A stretch of DNA of 64,000 bases from NCBI GenBank assembly GCA_910574745.1, contig CAJTCE010000003.1, positions 2,000-65,999 on the forward strand, in the 5' to 3' direction. Within the stretch, counting starts at the first letter, position 1, and every line of letters begins with the position of its first letter. This document shows, piece by piece, positions 8,056 to 17,159 of this stretch. The notes under the pieces were generated by a model that saw only the letters and a list, made by a program, of their open reading frames with translations, was not told the origin of the DNA and made no database searches. Source of the stretch: Lachnospiraceae bacterium (GTDB lineage: Bacteria > Bacillota > Clostridia > Lachnospirales > Lachnospiraceae). Both the position numbers and the translations under genes were made by a program.

Positions 8056-9261
8056 TCAAAAAAACTGTGCAAGTAATATCCAGTATCCTTGAACAATATT
8101 AATCAAACAGGCACTAATGGTTATAAGCATCAGAAAACAATTTGCAAGTCCATTTGGGGCTGCCAAAGAATATTTTAATTGATATAATGGTTCAATAATA
8201 AAAACTGCAAACGGCCCTAGCGCATATCCGCTTCTTGTAAGAAAGTTTGTCCCTCCCAGAAACGCTGTTGCCAAAATAACAAACATATATACGATACAAA
8301 ATTGAAGTCCGTCCGTATTTATTTTACTGATCGAACTTCGATTTAAAAATATAATTATCAAAATAGAAACAATCACAACTATATCAACAGTAAAATTCAA
8401 CATCTCCCCTGAATATTTTCCCTCATTCATATAATAACTAATTGTATTACCTAAATATGATATAAATGACAGACTGGAACGTTGAAGATAATTTACTCCA
8501 AAACGCAAAAAAACAACTCCTCCAAACAGTATAAATATACTCTTCATTCCTTTACAAAAAGGATAAATAAGTCCGATTACTAATGGTAATAACATATTAG
8601 GATGAATAGTTGCTACTATTATTGTTATTAGAAAATATTCTACATTTCCCTTTTTCTTATATATTTTTCTATAAATTCCAAAAGCAGTTATAGCGGCTGC
8701 AAGAGCATTTCTAATTCCTGAAACAACCATAAAGTAAGGTATAAAGGAAAAACATATGGAAGTATATGGAAATAACCAGTTAAATTTAATTTTCCTGCTT
8801 TCAAAATAATCTGTAACAATATAGCAAATCAAATAATAATCCAATAATGTACAAACAAAAGGCAGTAAATGATTATTATTTGAAATTTTTGTAACAAAAT
8901 ACCTGATGACATTAAAAGCTATTAAGCTTTTATAATTTCCAACAGTACTTCCCTTGAATCCATCTCTTAAAAAACGCCACAAAGAAAGGTTTTGTTCATG
9001 TATTTGACTTCTTATTTGATCCAGCCACTGAAAATGACGATATGAATCATAATATGGTGCCGGATCCCATAGTAGTGCCCAAATTGCAAGCGATACTGCA
9101 AACCCTGCAATCAATATTTTTTGTTGTTTTACAACAATTTCCCGCTTTAATATAAAAGAAAAAAAAGAACTTATCCAAAATAAAACTATTACCGCCATAG
9201 AAATAAAAAATGCAATAAGTCCTATACTGGAAAAACTTGTACTATATAAATCAGACGACAC
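8056..9261 (-). CDS. EpsG/Wzy-type polysaccharide polymerase, membrane protein
   Basis: About 401 residues with roughly 10-12 transmembrane segments and a hydrophilic region after the first segments carrying DPAPYYDSYRHFQWL, a D-x-x-YR-type motif seen in EpsG-family polymerases. It would join repeat units at the outer face of the membrane. I prefer the GTG at 9261 (GGAGGAAG seven bases upstream); a TTG at 9288 overlapping the previous stop would add nine residues without its own ribosome site. It is the only polymerase candidate in the locus. Confidence 0.75.
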   Translation of the reverse strand: MSSDLYSTSFSSIGLIAFFISMAVIVLFWISSFFSFILKREIVVKQQKILIAGFAVSLAIWALLWDPAPYYDSYRHFQWLDQIRSQIHEQNLSLWRFLRDGFKGSTVGNYKSLIAFNVIRYFVTKISNNNHLLPFVCTLLDYYLICYIVTDYFESRKIKFNWLFPYTSICFSFIPYFMVVSGIRNALAAAITAFGIYRKIYKKKGNVEYFLITIIVATIHPNMLLPLVIGLIYPFCKGMKSIFILFGGVVFLRFGVNYLQRSSLSFISYLGNTISYYMNEGKYSGEMLNFTVDIVVIVSILIIIFLNRSSISKINTDGLQFCIVYMFVILATAFLGGTNFLTRSGYALGPFAVFIIEPLYQLKYSLAAPNGLANCFLMLITISACLINIVQGYWILLAQFF

Positions 9262-9284
9262 AATTACTTCCTCCACAAACAATT

Positions 9285-10490
9285 TCAATTAAGTGAAATG
9301 TTTTTGAAAAGGCTAATATATTCCATACACATATTATCCTGATTATAGAGCCTACTACAATTTATACATGCCTGCGTAACAGCATGGCTTTTTTCGGGCA
9401 GTTTTCTTATGATATTCAATAGTTCTTCATAATTTCCCCGCTGTACAATAAAACCACAGTCTTCCTTTAACATCTCGCCGCATCCACCTGTATCATAAGT
9501 AATTACAGGAGTTCCACATGACAACGCTTCTAAATTAACTGTCGGGAAATTATCTTCAAGAGTTGGATTAATAAAATAATCCGCAACTGTATAAATTGCA
9601 GCCAATTCTTTTTGATCCTGAACATTTTCTATGCATATTATATTACTAGGTAATGTTTTTCTTTGTTGAGTTGATATGCCTGCTAAAACAATCTGAAATC
9701 TGTCATCTAATTCTTTCGCTAGTTTTGCAAAGCATGACAACCCCTTTCTTTTTCCCCAATCAAATGCAACCCCCAGTAAAATAATCTTATTAAAAAGATT
9801 ATTTTTTTTTCGAAAATCACTTTTCTCAGCTTTAAACATTGAAAGATCTACTCCATTATGAATCACAACGACTGGGTACTTTTTCAAATATGATTTTTTA
9901 ACATTTGAAGCAAGCCACTTCGACGGTGTTACAATAACAACATTCTGAAGCTTTGTAAACCATTCCGATTTCATCCGAAATTGAAAATCCGAATCATCAA
10001 AATTACACTTGGGATATTCTTTATATGCTTCACAGCCCCTACAACCTTCCATCCACTTAAAGCAATTCCTCATAGTGTAAAACGTACAATGTCCGGTAAA
10101 TGCCCAACAATCATGTAATGTCCACACTACCGGTTTCCCATACTCTGCAAAAAAATCAAACAGTAGGGAAATATTCAAAAAACAGCCGTGTAAATTATGC
10201 ATATGTACTACATCAGGATCAAAATCCCTAATCTTTTTGATCAATCCTTTTGTTGCCATCTTTGAATAGCAGCCATGTTTTCCTGTACAATTAGCTAACT
10301 TTATATGAACAAATTTTCCAATAATACCACCAATTTGATAATGATAGGTTGGAAATTGAATATTTCTTGGTTTGGTATACGAGCAGGATGTGATTACTTC
10401 TCCGGATTGTTCTCTTATCATATCAGCAATCTGAAACATTATCCGTCCGGTACTTCCATAAGGAACCGAATTTATCTCAAAAACTTTCAA
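9285..10490 (-). CDS. Family 4 glycosyltransferase
   Basis: 401 residues with a GT-B layout. The N-terminus is MKVFEINSVPYGSTGRIMFQ, with a glycine/serine donor loop. HMHNLHGCFLN near residue 98 is followed by TLHDCWAFTGHC and a CRGCEAYKEYP cysteine cluster near 155. The C-terminal half has LGVAFDWGKRKGLSCFAKLA and the retaining-GT4 signature ADYFINPTLEDNFPTVNLEA near residue 310. This architecture is common among GT4 enzymes of Bacteroidetes and Firmicute capsule clusters. Cytoplasmic, adds a sugar to the repeat unit. Confidence 0.85.
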   Translation of the reverse strand: MKVFEINSVPYGSTGRIMFQIADMIREQSGEVITSCSYTKPRNIQFPTYHYQIGGIIGKFVHIKLANCTGKHGCYSKMATKGLIKKIRDFDPDVVHMHNLHGCFLNISLLFDFFAEYGKPVVWTLHDCWAFTGHCTFYTMRNCFKWMEGCRGCEAYKEYPKCNFDDSDFQFRMKSEWFTKLQNVVIVTPSKWLASNVKKSYLKKYPVVVIHNGVDLSMFKAEKSDFRKKNNLFNKIILLGVAFDWGKRKGLSCFAKLAKELDDRFQIVLAGISTQQRKTLPSNIICIENVQDQKELAAIYTVADYFINPTLEDNFPTVNLEALSCGTPVITYDTGGCGEMLKEDCGFIVQRGNYEELLNIIRKLPEKSHAVTQACINCSRLYNQDNMCMEYISLFKNISLN

Positions 10491-10572
10491 TAATATTCTC
10501 CTTTGTTTTATTTGTAAATAGAACCGCTAACTACATAATCCGTTAATATCCACAAAATAGAGCTTATAATAT

Positions 10573-11481
10573 TTACCGATATGTCCTGATTTTAATCATC
10601 CCCGGCAGATAAATGTCAGATTCACTTTTTAACGTCCTAAACCAGGGAGTCGGTGCCACAATCTTTTTCCCTTCATTTGTATTTAAGTATGCTGCCCACC
10701 AGGAAAAGGAACTATTCGATAATATTACATGCTTACAGGATCGAATCAATTCAAAATCTTCATAATCTTTCGTCCCTTCAACCACAATAGCTTTGGGAGG
10801 AAGATCAATAATATCACGTACATTATCCACATCATTTGTAAACACATAAAAAACGGGAGAATCTGCATTGGTCAGAATATAATCTATGGCCATATTATAA
10901 TATTCCGAGGTACAAACATCTAAATAATAATTTCTCATATTCTTATAATCGCCAAGACGGACATGAACAGCTACGGAATTGGTACTTTCTATTTTCTCCT
11001 GCAACTGTTTTATCTTTTTACCCAACGGAACAGAAATATTATACGCTTTGATCACAATATCTCGACAGTTAACAAAATATTTTTCACATTGAAAATATCC
11101 ATATATATATTTATTATCCTGTTTTACTTTTACAAACGGATAAAAATAAGGATCAAAATTGAAATAATAACCTTGTCGGATATTTCTGTAAAACCATTTT
11201 CCTCCAAGTTTCTCTGTCTGTGTAAGGATCCGCTTCATTTTTTGAAGAACTCTATACCTGTTTTGAGCCTTTACAACATTTTCCCGTTCCTTAGAATTGA
11301 TTATTTCTACCCAGTTTTTATGTTCTGATATATTAAAATTATATAATCCAATTTCTTTATCTCCGGCATAAAAACTTGTATCAAATAAAATCTCTTCTCC
11401 GTATTCCCTGGCAAGATTAAGGGCATACGCATATTGAAACATTTGATTTCCCAGGCCACCCATCAATTTTACAACTACCAT
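10573..11481 (-). CDS. Alpha-1,2-fucosyltransferase-like GT11 enzyme
   Basis: 302 residues. The N-terminal signature MGGLGNQMFQYAYALNLA (about 7-24) is diagnostic for GT11, and the donor-binding motif is VHVRLGDY (172-178), a variant of the usual HxRRGDY with Leu for the second Arg. VLSNSSFSWWAAYLN near residue 255 is the other conserved block. GT11 enzymes transfer L-fucose from GDP-fucose in alpha-1,2 linkage. No GDP-fucose synthesis genes (gmd, fcl) are in this window, so the donor must come from elsewhere. The activity is inferred from the family. Confidence 0.85.
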   Translation of the reverse strand: MVVVKLMGGLGNQMFQYAYALNLAREYGEEILFDTSFYAGDKEIGLYNFNISEHKNWVEIINSKERENVVKAQNRYRVLQKMKRILTQTEKLGGKWFYRNIRQGYYFNFDPYFYPFVKVKQDNKYIYGYFQCEKYFVNCRDIVIKAYNISVPLGKKIKQLQEKIESTNSVAVHVRLGDYKNMRNYYLDVCTSEYYNMAIDYILTNADSPVFYVFTNDVDNVRDIIDLPPKAIVVEGTKDYEDFELIRSCKHVILSNSSFSWWAAYLNTNEGKKIVAPTPWFRTLKSESDIYLPGMIKIRTYR

Positions 11482-11491
11482 CTTAATATCC

Positions 11492-12256
11492 TCATTTTAA
11501 ATGCCTGTATTTTAATAATCCATTTATCGTATACCAAAACATATAATAGGCGGAGACCATGGGATTTAAACCGATATATTTGTATGTGTTCCAGTTCATC
11601 TGCGCTGCCTTCAATTTGTTTCTTGTCTTTGACGACTTAGTCAATCGATAAACCAAAAGCGGTTCATTAATTCCATATGCCACATGACCCGCCTTTGTTA
11701 TCTCAAGCCAGATAGCAAAGTCCTCATGAATTTCATTGCCCATTACATAATACTTTTTATACAACTCTTTATTTACCAACACTGATGAATTAGAGATTAG
11801 ATTCTGTTTGAGTAATTTCTGATAAGATAATGTGGGCGGAATTTGAAGGAACCATTCCAACCGATTTCCTCCATCATCCATAAAAAAAGAGCCTGTGAAA
11901 ATCAGATCTGCACTTTTTTCCTCTGCAAATTCTATCTGTTTTTTAAGCTTATCAGGGGTCCATACATCATCACTGTCAAGAATGGCTATCCACTTGCTTT
12001 TTGCATATTCCAAACCACGTTTACGACTCTGTGAAACTCCACGATTAATTCTATTACGCAACAAATGAATACGTGGCTCAACTACTGATATAGACTTTAC
12101 GATTGATACCGTAGCATCAGTTGAACAGTCATCAATTACGATCAGCTCCCAATATGGATATGTTTGATCGATTACTGATCTTATGGCAGCCGTAATAGTT
12201 TTTTCTGCATTATAGGCTGCCATAATTATGCATACATTCTCGATTTCTTTAACCAT
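11492..12256 (-). CDS. Family 2 glycosyltransferase
   Basis: 254 residues from the ATG at 12256 (GGGGAG seven bases upstream); longer in-frame starts lack a ribosome site and extend toward the upstream gene. GT-A fold with CIIMAAYNAEKTI at the N-terminus, VIDDCSTDATV near 40 and the metal motif LDSDD near 92. The C-terminal part contains EDFAIWLEI, the usual acceptor-side block of this group. It stops 10 bases before the fucosyltransferase start region. Cytoplasmic repeat-unit assembly; sugar specificity unknown. Confidence 0.85.
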   Translation of the reverse strand: MVKEIENVCIIMAAYNAEKTITAAIRSVIDQTYPYWELIVIDDCSTDATVSIVKSISVVEPRIHLLRNRINRGVSQSRKRGLEYAKSKWIAILDSDDVWTPDKLKKQIEFAEEKSADLIFTGSFFMDDGGNRLEWFLQIPPTLSYQKLLKQNLISNSSVLVNKELYKKYYVMGNEIHEDFAIWLEITKAGHVAYGINEPLLVYRLTKSSKTRNKLKAAQMNWNTYKYIGLNPMVSAYYMFWYTINGLLKYRHLK

Positions 12257-12304
12257 TAAATCTCCCCACACAACCCCCAAATATCTATATGGCATAACTC
12301 GTGA

Positions 12305-13732
12305 TCATTGAGCAATTTCATTTGTACCGTTTGTTTCTCTTTCCAGAATTACATTATTCATAAGATTTTGCTGGCTTTCCACCCCTTCCGTACTCTCCTT
12401 CAAAAACAAAATCTGCACCGTCTTAAAAATAATCCTCATATCCAGCGCAAATCCCGCATTGACCAGATACATCAGATCCATCTGCAGCTTATCGTAAGGA
12501 GTGGTATTATATTTCCCATAAACCTGGGCATAGCCCGTCAGTCCCGCCTTGGCCTGAAGCCTTAGGGCAAACTCCGGCAGCTTCTTTTCATACTGCCTTG
12601 CAATGACCGGGCGTTCGGGTCTGGGGCCCACAATGGACATACTGCCTGCCAAAATGTTGAACAGCTGGGGCAGCTCGTCGATACGAACCTTCCTGATAAA
12701 ACGCCCCACCTTCGTAACCCGGTCGTCCTTATCGCCGGTGGAAAGCCTCGCCACACCGTCCGCCTCTGCATCAGCCCTCATGCTGCGGAATTTAATAATG
12801 TAAAACTTCTTCCCACCCTGTGTCAAACGGCACTGCTTATAAAAGATACTTCCGCCGTCGTCTAACTTAATGGCAATTGCGGTAATGATCATAACGGGAG
12901 CCGTCACAACAATCCCCGCCAGGGAAAGCACCACATCAAATATCCTTTTTCCGATGCGGAACTCCGGCGTAGGCTGATACAGGCCCACCTCAAACAAAGG
13001 CAGATGGAACAGATTTGCCTGTTCCGCACCGCTCATAATGACGTCGCCGATTCGCGGCAGCACATAAACCTTAATATCGTGCTCTACACAATATTTCAGA
13101 ATCATATTTCTTTCGTGACTGTGGATGCCGCATAAGAATACGACCTCCGCACCCTCCAACGCTTTCAGTTTTCCTACAATGCATCTGTCCACATTCACAC
13201 AATTTTCAATCTTAAATTTTTTATCCAGCCCATACTCGGTAATCAGATTTTCAATGCTGTGCATACGGTCATAAACCACATAGGTTTTCTTTGCGGGAAA
13301 CGTGCCGAAATACCACTTGTGGGCTCCAAAACTCCAAAGAGCAGACAACACAGACTGGCTCAAAAACGCCAGAAGCAAAGGTCCCGGATTTGGAAAGTGC
13401 TTGGTTAACAGCAGAATAATCAGATACAAAATCCCGTCTGAAATAACACATGCCAGCATCTGACTGTATACCAGCTCGCTGATGCGGTTAAAGGAAATCT
13501 GCAGGGCTCCGTAAATCCGTCCGAAGATTCCGTATAATAAAACAAAAATCAATACGATGAGCCCGTTTCCCCTGGAATAATAAGGGGATGCCGTGGTATT
13601 GGCATAATAGCCGTACCAGCACAGCACAAAAGGAGCTGCAAGGAGAATCACGTTCAAGGCTTTCATGCTTCTAAGGGCCATATCATAATAAAAACTTTGC
13701 ATGGACTTTTTCTTATGTGCTTTTACGCTCAT
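12305..13732 (-). CDS. Polyprenyl-phosphate sugar-1-phosphate transferase (initiating enzyme)
   Basis: 475 residues. The N-terminal half has four hydrophobic segments and a CoA-binding-like domain. A fifth hydrophobic stretch (FDVVLSLAGIVVTAPVMII, near 265) leads into the catalytic bacterial sugar transferase domain with KFRSMRADAE, RKVRIDELPQLFNILAG and MSIVGPRPERP. It loads the first sugar-1-phosphate onto undecaprenyl phosphate at the cytoplasmic face and so starts each repeat unit. GAGGGG precedes the ATG at 13732. Its GC content is higher than that of the glycosyltransferases downstream, matching the conserved cps genes upstream: the composition break between conserved and variable parts of the locus falls just after this gene. 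Confidence 0.9.
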   Translation of the reverse strand: MSVKAHKKKSMQSFYYDMALRSMKALNVILLAAPFVLCWYGYYANTTASPYYSRGNGLIVLIFVLLYGIFGRIYGALQISFNRISELVYSQMLACVISDGILYLIILLLTKHFPNPGPLLLAFLSQSVLSALWSFGAHKWYFGTFPAKKTYVVYDRMHSIENLITEYGLDKKFKIENCVNVDRCIVGKLKALEGAEVVFLCGIHSHERNMILKYCVEHDIKVYVLPRIGDVIMSGAEQANLFHLPLFEVGLYQPTPEFRIGKRIFDVVLSLAGIVVTAPVMIITAIAIKLDDGGSIFYKQCRLTQGGKKFYIIKFRSMRADAEADGVARLSTGDKDDRVTKVGRFIRKVRIDELPQLFNILAGSMSIVGPRPERPVIARQYEKKLPEFALRLQAKAGLTGYAQVYGKYNTTPYDKLQMDLMYLVNAGFALDMRIIFKTVQILFLKESTEGVESQQNLMNNVILERETNGTNEIAQ

Positions 13733-14046
13733 GTCTTTCCCCTCATGGTACCCGTCATAATTTCTTATGGCATTTTTATTTTATCTATCCTATCTTTTAC
13801 ACTGTTTTCTCACTGCCTTTTCATGGGCAGGGCCAACATATTCCCCACCCGAATCGGCACACCACACGCCTGTCGTTATTTTTACAGCATATCTTTTCTT
13901 TTGTTGTACATTATCTTTTCCTGCTATCATTTATTAACAGAAAAAATATCGGATTTATATCCTTAGTTCAATCCCGCAGGCAGCAGCCTGAAAATAAGCA
14001 GCTGCTGCAGGATATTTAGCCACCTTCATAAAGGCCTCATAAAAAA
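13733..14046 (-). promoter_or_regulatory. Intergenic region before the initiating transferase; possible internal promoter
   Basis: 314 bases without a convincing gene. On the minus strand it holds a GC-rich imperfect hairpin (about 13,971-14,016) without a clear T-tract, then TTGAAC-N17-TATTTT (about 13,927-13,966), a plausible sigma-A-like promoter for the biosynthetic genes. This suggests the glycosyltransferase block can be transcribed separately from the cpsB-cpsD-sortase block. Confidence 0.35.
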
Positions 14047-14661
14047 TTAGTTCACTGCCTTCTTCGAGAATACAACTGTTCCCATCAAGCATACCGCCGC
14101 AAGGAAAGCCACTGTCATAACAACATCCCCTGTCTTTGGCGCCGTGCCTGATGCCGAGTTCTGAATCACAACTGCAACAGGCGAATAAGATTTCATGGTA
14201 AAGGTAACGGAGCCGTTGCCCACACTGCTGGGATTAATGGTCTCCCATGTACCGTCCGCTAACTGATGCAGGATGATAATCTTCATTCCTGCCTGAACAT
14301 TGGGACAGTTTAAGGTAAAGCTTGCCGAACCTGTTCCCGCAGGTACAACCAGATCCACCAGTGTGGCGATTACCGCACCTGGGCCTGCCACCGCCTTTGC
14401 CCTGGCTGCTGCCGAAGCCGCCACGGAAGCGCTTACCTTACCTACAGTTGCTCCCGGCACGTCTTTACTGCTTACCGTTGTGCTGTTTGCATACGCAGTT
14501 AAAAGATCGTCATTGAATGTTGCGTCGGCAGATGTTGCCGCCGGCACCGTAACCGTATTATCCGCCGTAGGACTTTGGGTCTCTGCAGCAAATACGGACA
14601 CTGTCATGCCAAAGGTCAATACAAGCGCACTTACAATTGCAAATATTCTTCTTTTTTTCAT
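14047..14661 (-). CDS. Small secreted surface protein with PKTGD-type C-terminal anchor
   Basis: 204 residues from the ATG at 14661 (AGGAGG upstream). A signal peptide (KKRR, then a hydrophobic core ending VSVFAAE) is followed by a Thr/Ala-rich region, a 'SASFTLNCPNVQAG...LADGTWETINP' beta-rich domain of a kind common in Firmicute surface proteins, and the tail APKTGD-hydrophobic segment-SKKAVN. That tail has the layout of a sortase sorting signal (LPxTG-like with Ala in place of Leu). It sits two genes downstream of a class B sortase in the same operon, so it is the likeliest local substrate. Function otherwise unknown; it may tie polymer or envelope components to the wall. Confidence 0.7.
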   Translation of the reverse strand: MKKRRIFAIVSALVLTFGMTVSVFAAETQSPTADNTVTVPAATSADATFNDDLLTAYANSTTVSSKDVPGATVGKVSASVAASAAARAKAVAGPGAVIATLVDLVVPAGTGSASFTLNCPNVQAGMKIIILHQLADGTWETINPSSVGNGSVTFTMKSYSPVAVVIQNSASGTAPKTGDVVMTVAFLAAVCLMGTVVFSKKAVN

Positions 14662-14732
14662 TTTTGGATTCCTCCTTTCCCTCATAGTGCATGTGGTTTA
14701 TCTATATCAACCGGTCTGACCGGTTAATATCG

Positions 14733-15860
14733 TTATTTTACGTCCTCTACTTCTCTGTAAAAGACAGCTATCATAAGAGCCTTTAAAGCCTCCTCATCGG
14801 GATAGAACTCTTCATAGGCGTCTCCCTTTTTGGTCTCTCCCGAAAGGGTATAAATACCTTGGGGGTCCATTGTGTAACCAATCAATTCTCCCGCCAGATA
14901 TGCAGTCTCATCTATGGAAATATCCGTTACCATATATTTAGACAAATCTCCATAGAGCCTGACCGGCAGCATAATATTCTTCTTTGTTTCGGACCTTGCC
15001 CTCTCTAAAAAAGCTTCCAGATACTGCTTCTGTCTGGCAAGGCGCAGCCTGGCGCTTTCAAATCTTTCCCTGTCTCTCCACCTGACATAGTAGTATGCCT
15101 CCATACCCTGTAAATGGATCTCCTCTCCTTCACGCCATATCTTCCCGATGGATCTCCCGTATTTATCCGTATCAATATCCTCAAGAACCTCAAGGGTTAC
15201 GCCCCCTACGGCGTCATTGATGACGGGTATGGCGTCCATATTGACGGCGGCGTAGCCATGAATGGGCAGATTGTAAAAGAGTTCGGAAACGGCATCCCTT
15301 GTCAGTTCGCAGCTTAATTCCTTTCCATCGCCAAAACCGTGCTGTACGGCAATCTGCGCTTTAGCCGACCCGTCCGTTCCTTCTCCGTAGGCGCCGTAGG
15401 CGTTGATATCCACCATAGTATCCCGGTTAATCCCCACTAGTCTGATTTCCTTTTTTCTCCTGTCCGCCACCACCAAAAACAATGCGTCCGCCTGTCCTCC
15501 GTCTGTGGCGTCCCGGCTGTTTTCCACCTCTCCGTTTTTATCAATGCCCATAATGAGAAAGGTCATAATATCGTCGTTATATTCATAAATTCTGCCTTCG
15601 TACTGAAGCCATCCCTCCTGCCATAAGCCTTCTTTCGTCTGCCTGTTCATAATATCATCTATACTGTCTATGGTTTCATCCGTTGTCATAGTAGGAGCAG
15701 TATTTCCCGCCGACGCCAAAAGCCTTTCTTTTCCTATGAATCTCAAAATTCCCACTATAGCTGCCATAAGAGCGAAAACGACTGCCGCCACTGTAAACCA
15801 CGCACCCACTGTCTGCCGGATACGACGGCGTTTTCTCTTCTTTCTCTTCTCATCCATCAT
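14733..15860 (-). CDS. LytR-CpsA-Psr (LCP) family cell-wall polymer ligase
   Basis: 375 residues: a very basic cytoplasmic N-terminus (KRKKRKRRRIR), one membrane segment (about 18-42), then an extracellular LCP domain with FLIMGIDKNGE, the DALFLVVADRRKKEIRLVGI block, NRDTMVDI and, toward the end, YYVRWRDRERFESARLRLARQKQ, whose arginines bind the lipid pyrophosphate. LCP enzymes transfer undecaprenyl-linked polymers to peptidoglycan, so this is the probable capsule-attachment enzyme. The ATG overlaps the sortase stop by four bases. The domain is somewhat diverged from canonical LCP sequences (DATDGGQADALF replaces DSRSDTM-type text). Confidence 0.8.
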   Translation of the reverse strand: MMDEKRKKRKRRRIRQTVGAWFTVAAVVFALMAAIVGILRFIGKERLLASAGNTAPTMTTDETIDSIDDIMNRQTKEGLWQEGWLQYEGRIYEYNDDIMTFLIMGIDKNGEVENSRDATDGGQADALFLVVADRRKKEIRLVGINRDTMVDINAYGAYGEGTDGSAKAQIAVQHGFGDGKELSCELTRDAVSELFYNLPIHGYAAVNMDAIPVINDAVGGVTLEVLEDIDTDKYGRSIGKIWREGEEIHLQGMEAYYYVRWRDRERFESARLRLARQKQYLEAFLERARSETKKNIMLPVRLYGDLSKYMVTDISIDETAYLAGELIGYTMDPQGIYTLSGETKKGDAYEEFYPDEEALKALMIAVFYREVEDVK

Positions 15861-16771
15861 GAACCTTCAGCCCTTGCCACCAGCACCGCCTGCACCAGAT
15901 AACGTCTGTGAGGCTTACTGCTGATACAGGTTTCCAAGGAAATGATTTTATCCTTGCTTTCAAGGGCAAGGGTTCTGTCAAAATGGTTTCCCATACCCTC
16001 CTCATTTTCCAGTATGCCCTTTAAATACTCTCCATAGCTTTCCTCATCCTCCGTATCAAAAGCTAAAAGCAGGTGTACATCGCTTGTTTCATAGGCGGCA
16101 AAAATCCTGTATACCATGATCTCTTCCTGACTGTAAATATAAACATATGGATTCTCCTCAAAAAATTCCTGTTCCTGATAATGATGCAGCGCTGCAAACA
16201 TACTGCCGTCCTTCATGTTATGTCCGTAAATGACGGTATTGCTGTCCGTCCAATCCGTGGCGTTAACATATTGGGTATAAATGCACCCCGGATATCCGTA
16301 AGAACCGTTTAAATTGTGCATAAGGTAATAATCCAGCTCATCCTCATTCTGTAACACCGGATAATCGATAGGTGTTCCGGGAATGGTTATCCAGCTGTAA
16401 ATATCCGGATTTTCCTTCTGCAGGGCGGAAAAATCAATTTTTTTCTCCGGAACGGAAAAGCCGCTTAAATCATCGGTAACCTGAATCCTTTCCCAAAGAC
16501 CGTTTTCGGAAACGTCGTTTCTATCCTTTTCATCCGTTTCTCTTCCGTCCGCATCTTCCCCGTTATTTTCTTTTACGGCATTCTGTTTTTCTCCTTCTGC
16601 CGCCCCGTCTGCGCCTTCCTGCTCTGCCGGCTCCACAACCTCCACGTAAGCGTCCTTTAACCCGTCAAGCTCTGCATTTGCCTGATTCTTTCCGTTAAAA
16701 TACATTACAAGCCATATTCCGCAGCCAAGGAGTCCGGCCCCGAAAACAACAGCCAGAATTCTATTTCGCAT
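15857..16771 (-). CDS. srtB: Class B sortase
   Basis: 304 residues: an N-terminal membrane anchor (about 5-25), a long acidic linker (40-100), then the catalytic domain. ITIPGTPIDYPVLQ starts the class B fold, the catalytic His is in VIYGHNM (His184), the Cys in LETCISS (Cys282), and Arg289 or Arg290 follows. Sortases cleave C-terminal sorting signals and attach proteins to peptidoglycan; class B enzymes often serve dedicated neighbours. Here it lies between an Ig-like membrane protein and an LCP ligase, and overlaps the latter by four bases. Placement inside a cps operon is unusual. The acidic linker is longer than typical. Confidence 0.88.
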   Translation of the reverse strand: MRNRILAVVFGAGLLGCGIWLVMYFNGKNQANAELDGLKDAYVEVVEPAEQEGADGAAEGEKQNAVKENNGEDADGRETDEKDRNDVSENGLWERIQVTDDLSGFSVPEKKIDFSALQKENPDIYSWITIPGTPIDYPVLQNEDELDYYLMHNLNGSYGYPGCIYTQYVNATDWTDSNTVIYGHNMKDGSMFAALHHYQEQEFFEENPYVYIYSQEEIMVYRIFAAYETSDVHLLLAFDTEDEESYGEYLKGILENEEGMGNHFDRTLALESKDKIISLETCISSKPHRRYLVQAVLVARAEGS

Positions 16772-16797
16772 GCTTTTACTCCTTCCAAGTTCCGCAT

Positions 16798-17148
16798 CTA
16801 TGGTTCTTCATTCTTATCTGCCGCTTTATAATTCACAGTTCTTTTCTCTTTTGTCACATTATTGCTGCTGTCGTATACCGCATAAACCACAACCGCCGTA
16901 AGTTCATCTTTATCAGGAATGATCGTATCAACCCGGAGCTTATCCGTAATATTGGAATCCACATCATCCCATGCCGTAACGTCCTTAAGAAGGGAATTAG
17001 TATCTGCGCCTTCTTTGTATGTGATTTTTGTATCCGGTATGGTAATGACCGGCGGAGTTCTGTCCATGGAAATCGTCAAGTAAACGGAAAGTCCCAACAA
17101 GCCGGCAATAGACAGGCTCATAAGAATCACAACGTGTCTCTGTTTCAT
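16798..17148 (-). CDS. Small membrane-anchored Ig-like protein
   Basis: 116 residues: one N-terminal hydrophobic segment (about 8-27) that may be a signal or anchor, then a single beta-sandwich repeat starting DRTPPVITIPDTKITYKEGA and ending YAVYDSSNNVTKEKRTVNY, the layout of DUF5011/HYR-type Ig-like domains often found in surface proteins, and a charged tail. It starts 11 bases after cpsD stops and is followed 26 bases later by the sortase. Role unknown; possibly an adaptor between the synthesis machinery and extracellular polymer. Confidence 0.7.
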   Translation of the reverse strand: MKQRHVVILMSLSIAGLLGLSVYLTISMDRTPPVITIPDTKITYKEGADTNSLLKDVTAWDDVDSNITDKLRVDTIIPDKDELTAVVVYAVYDSSNNVTKEKRTVNYKAADKNEEP

Positions 17149-17159
17149 CTCAAATCTCC

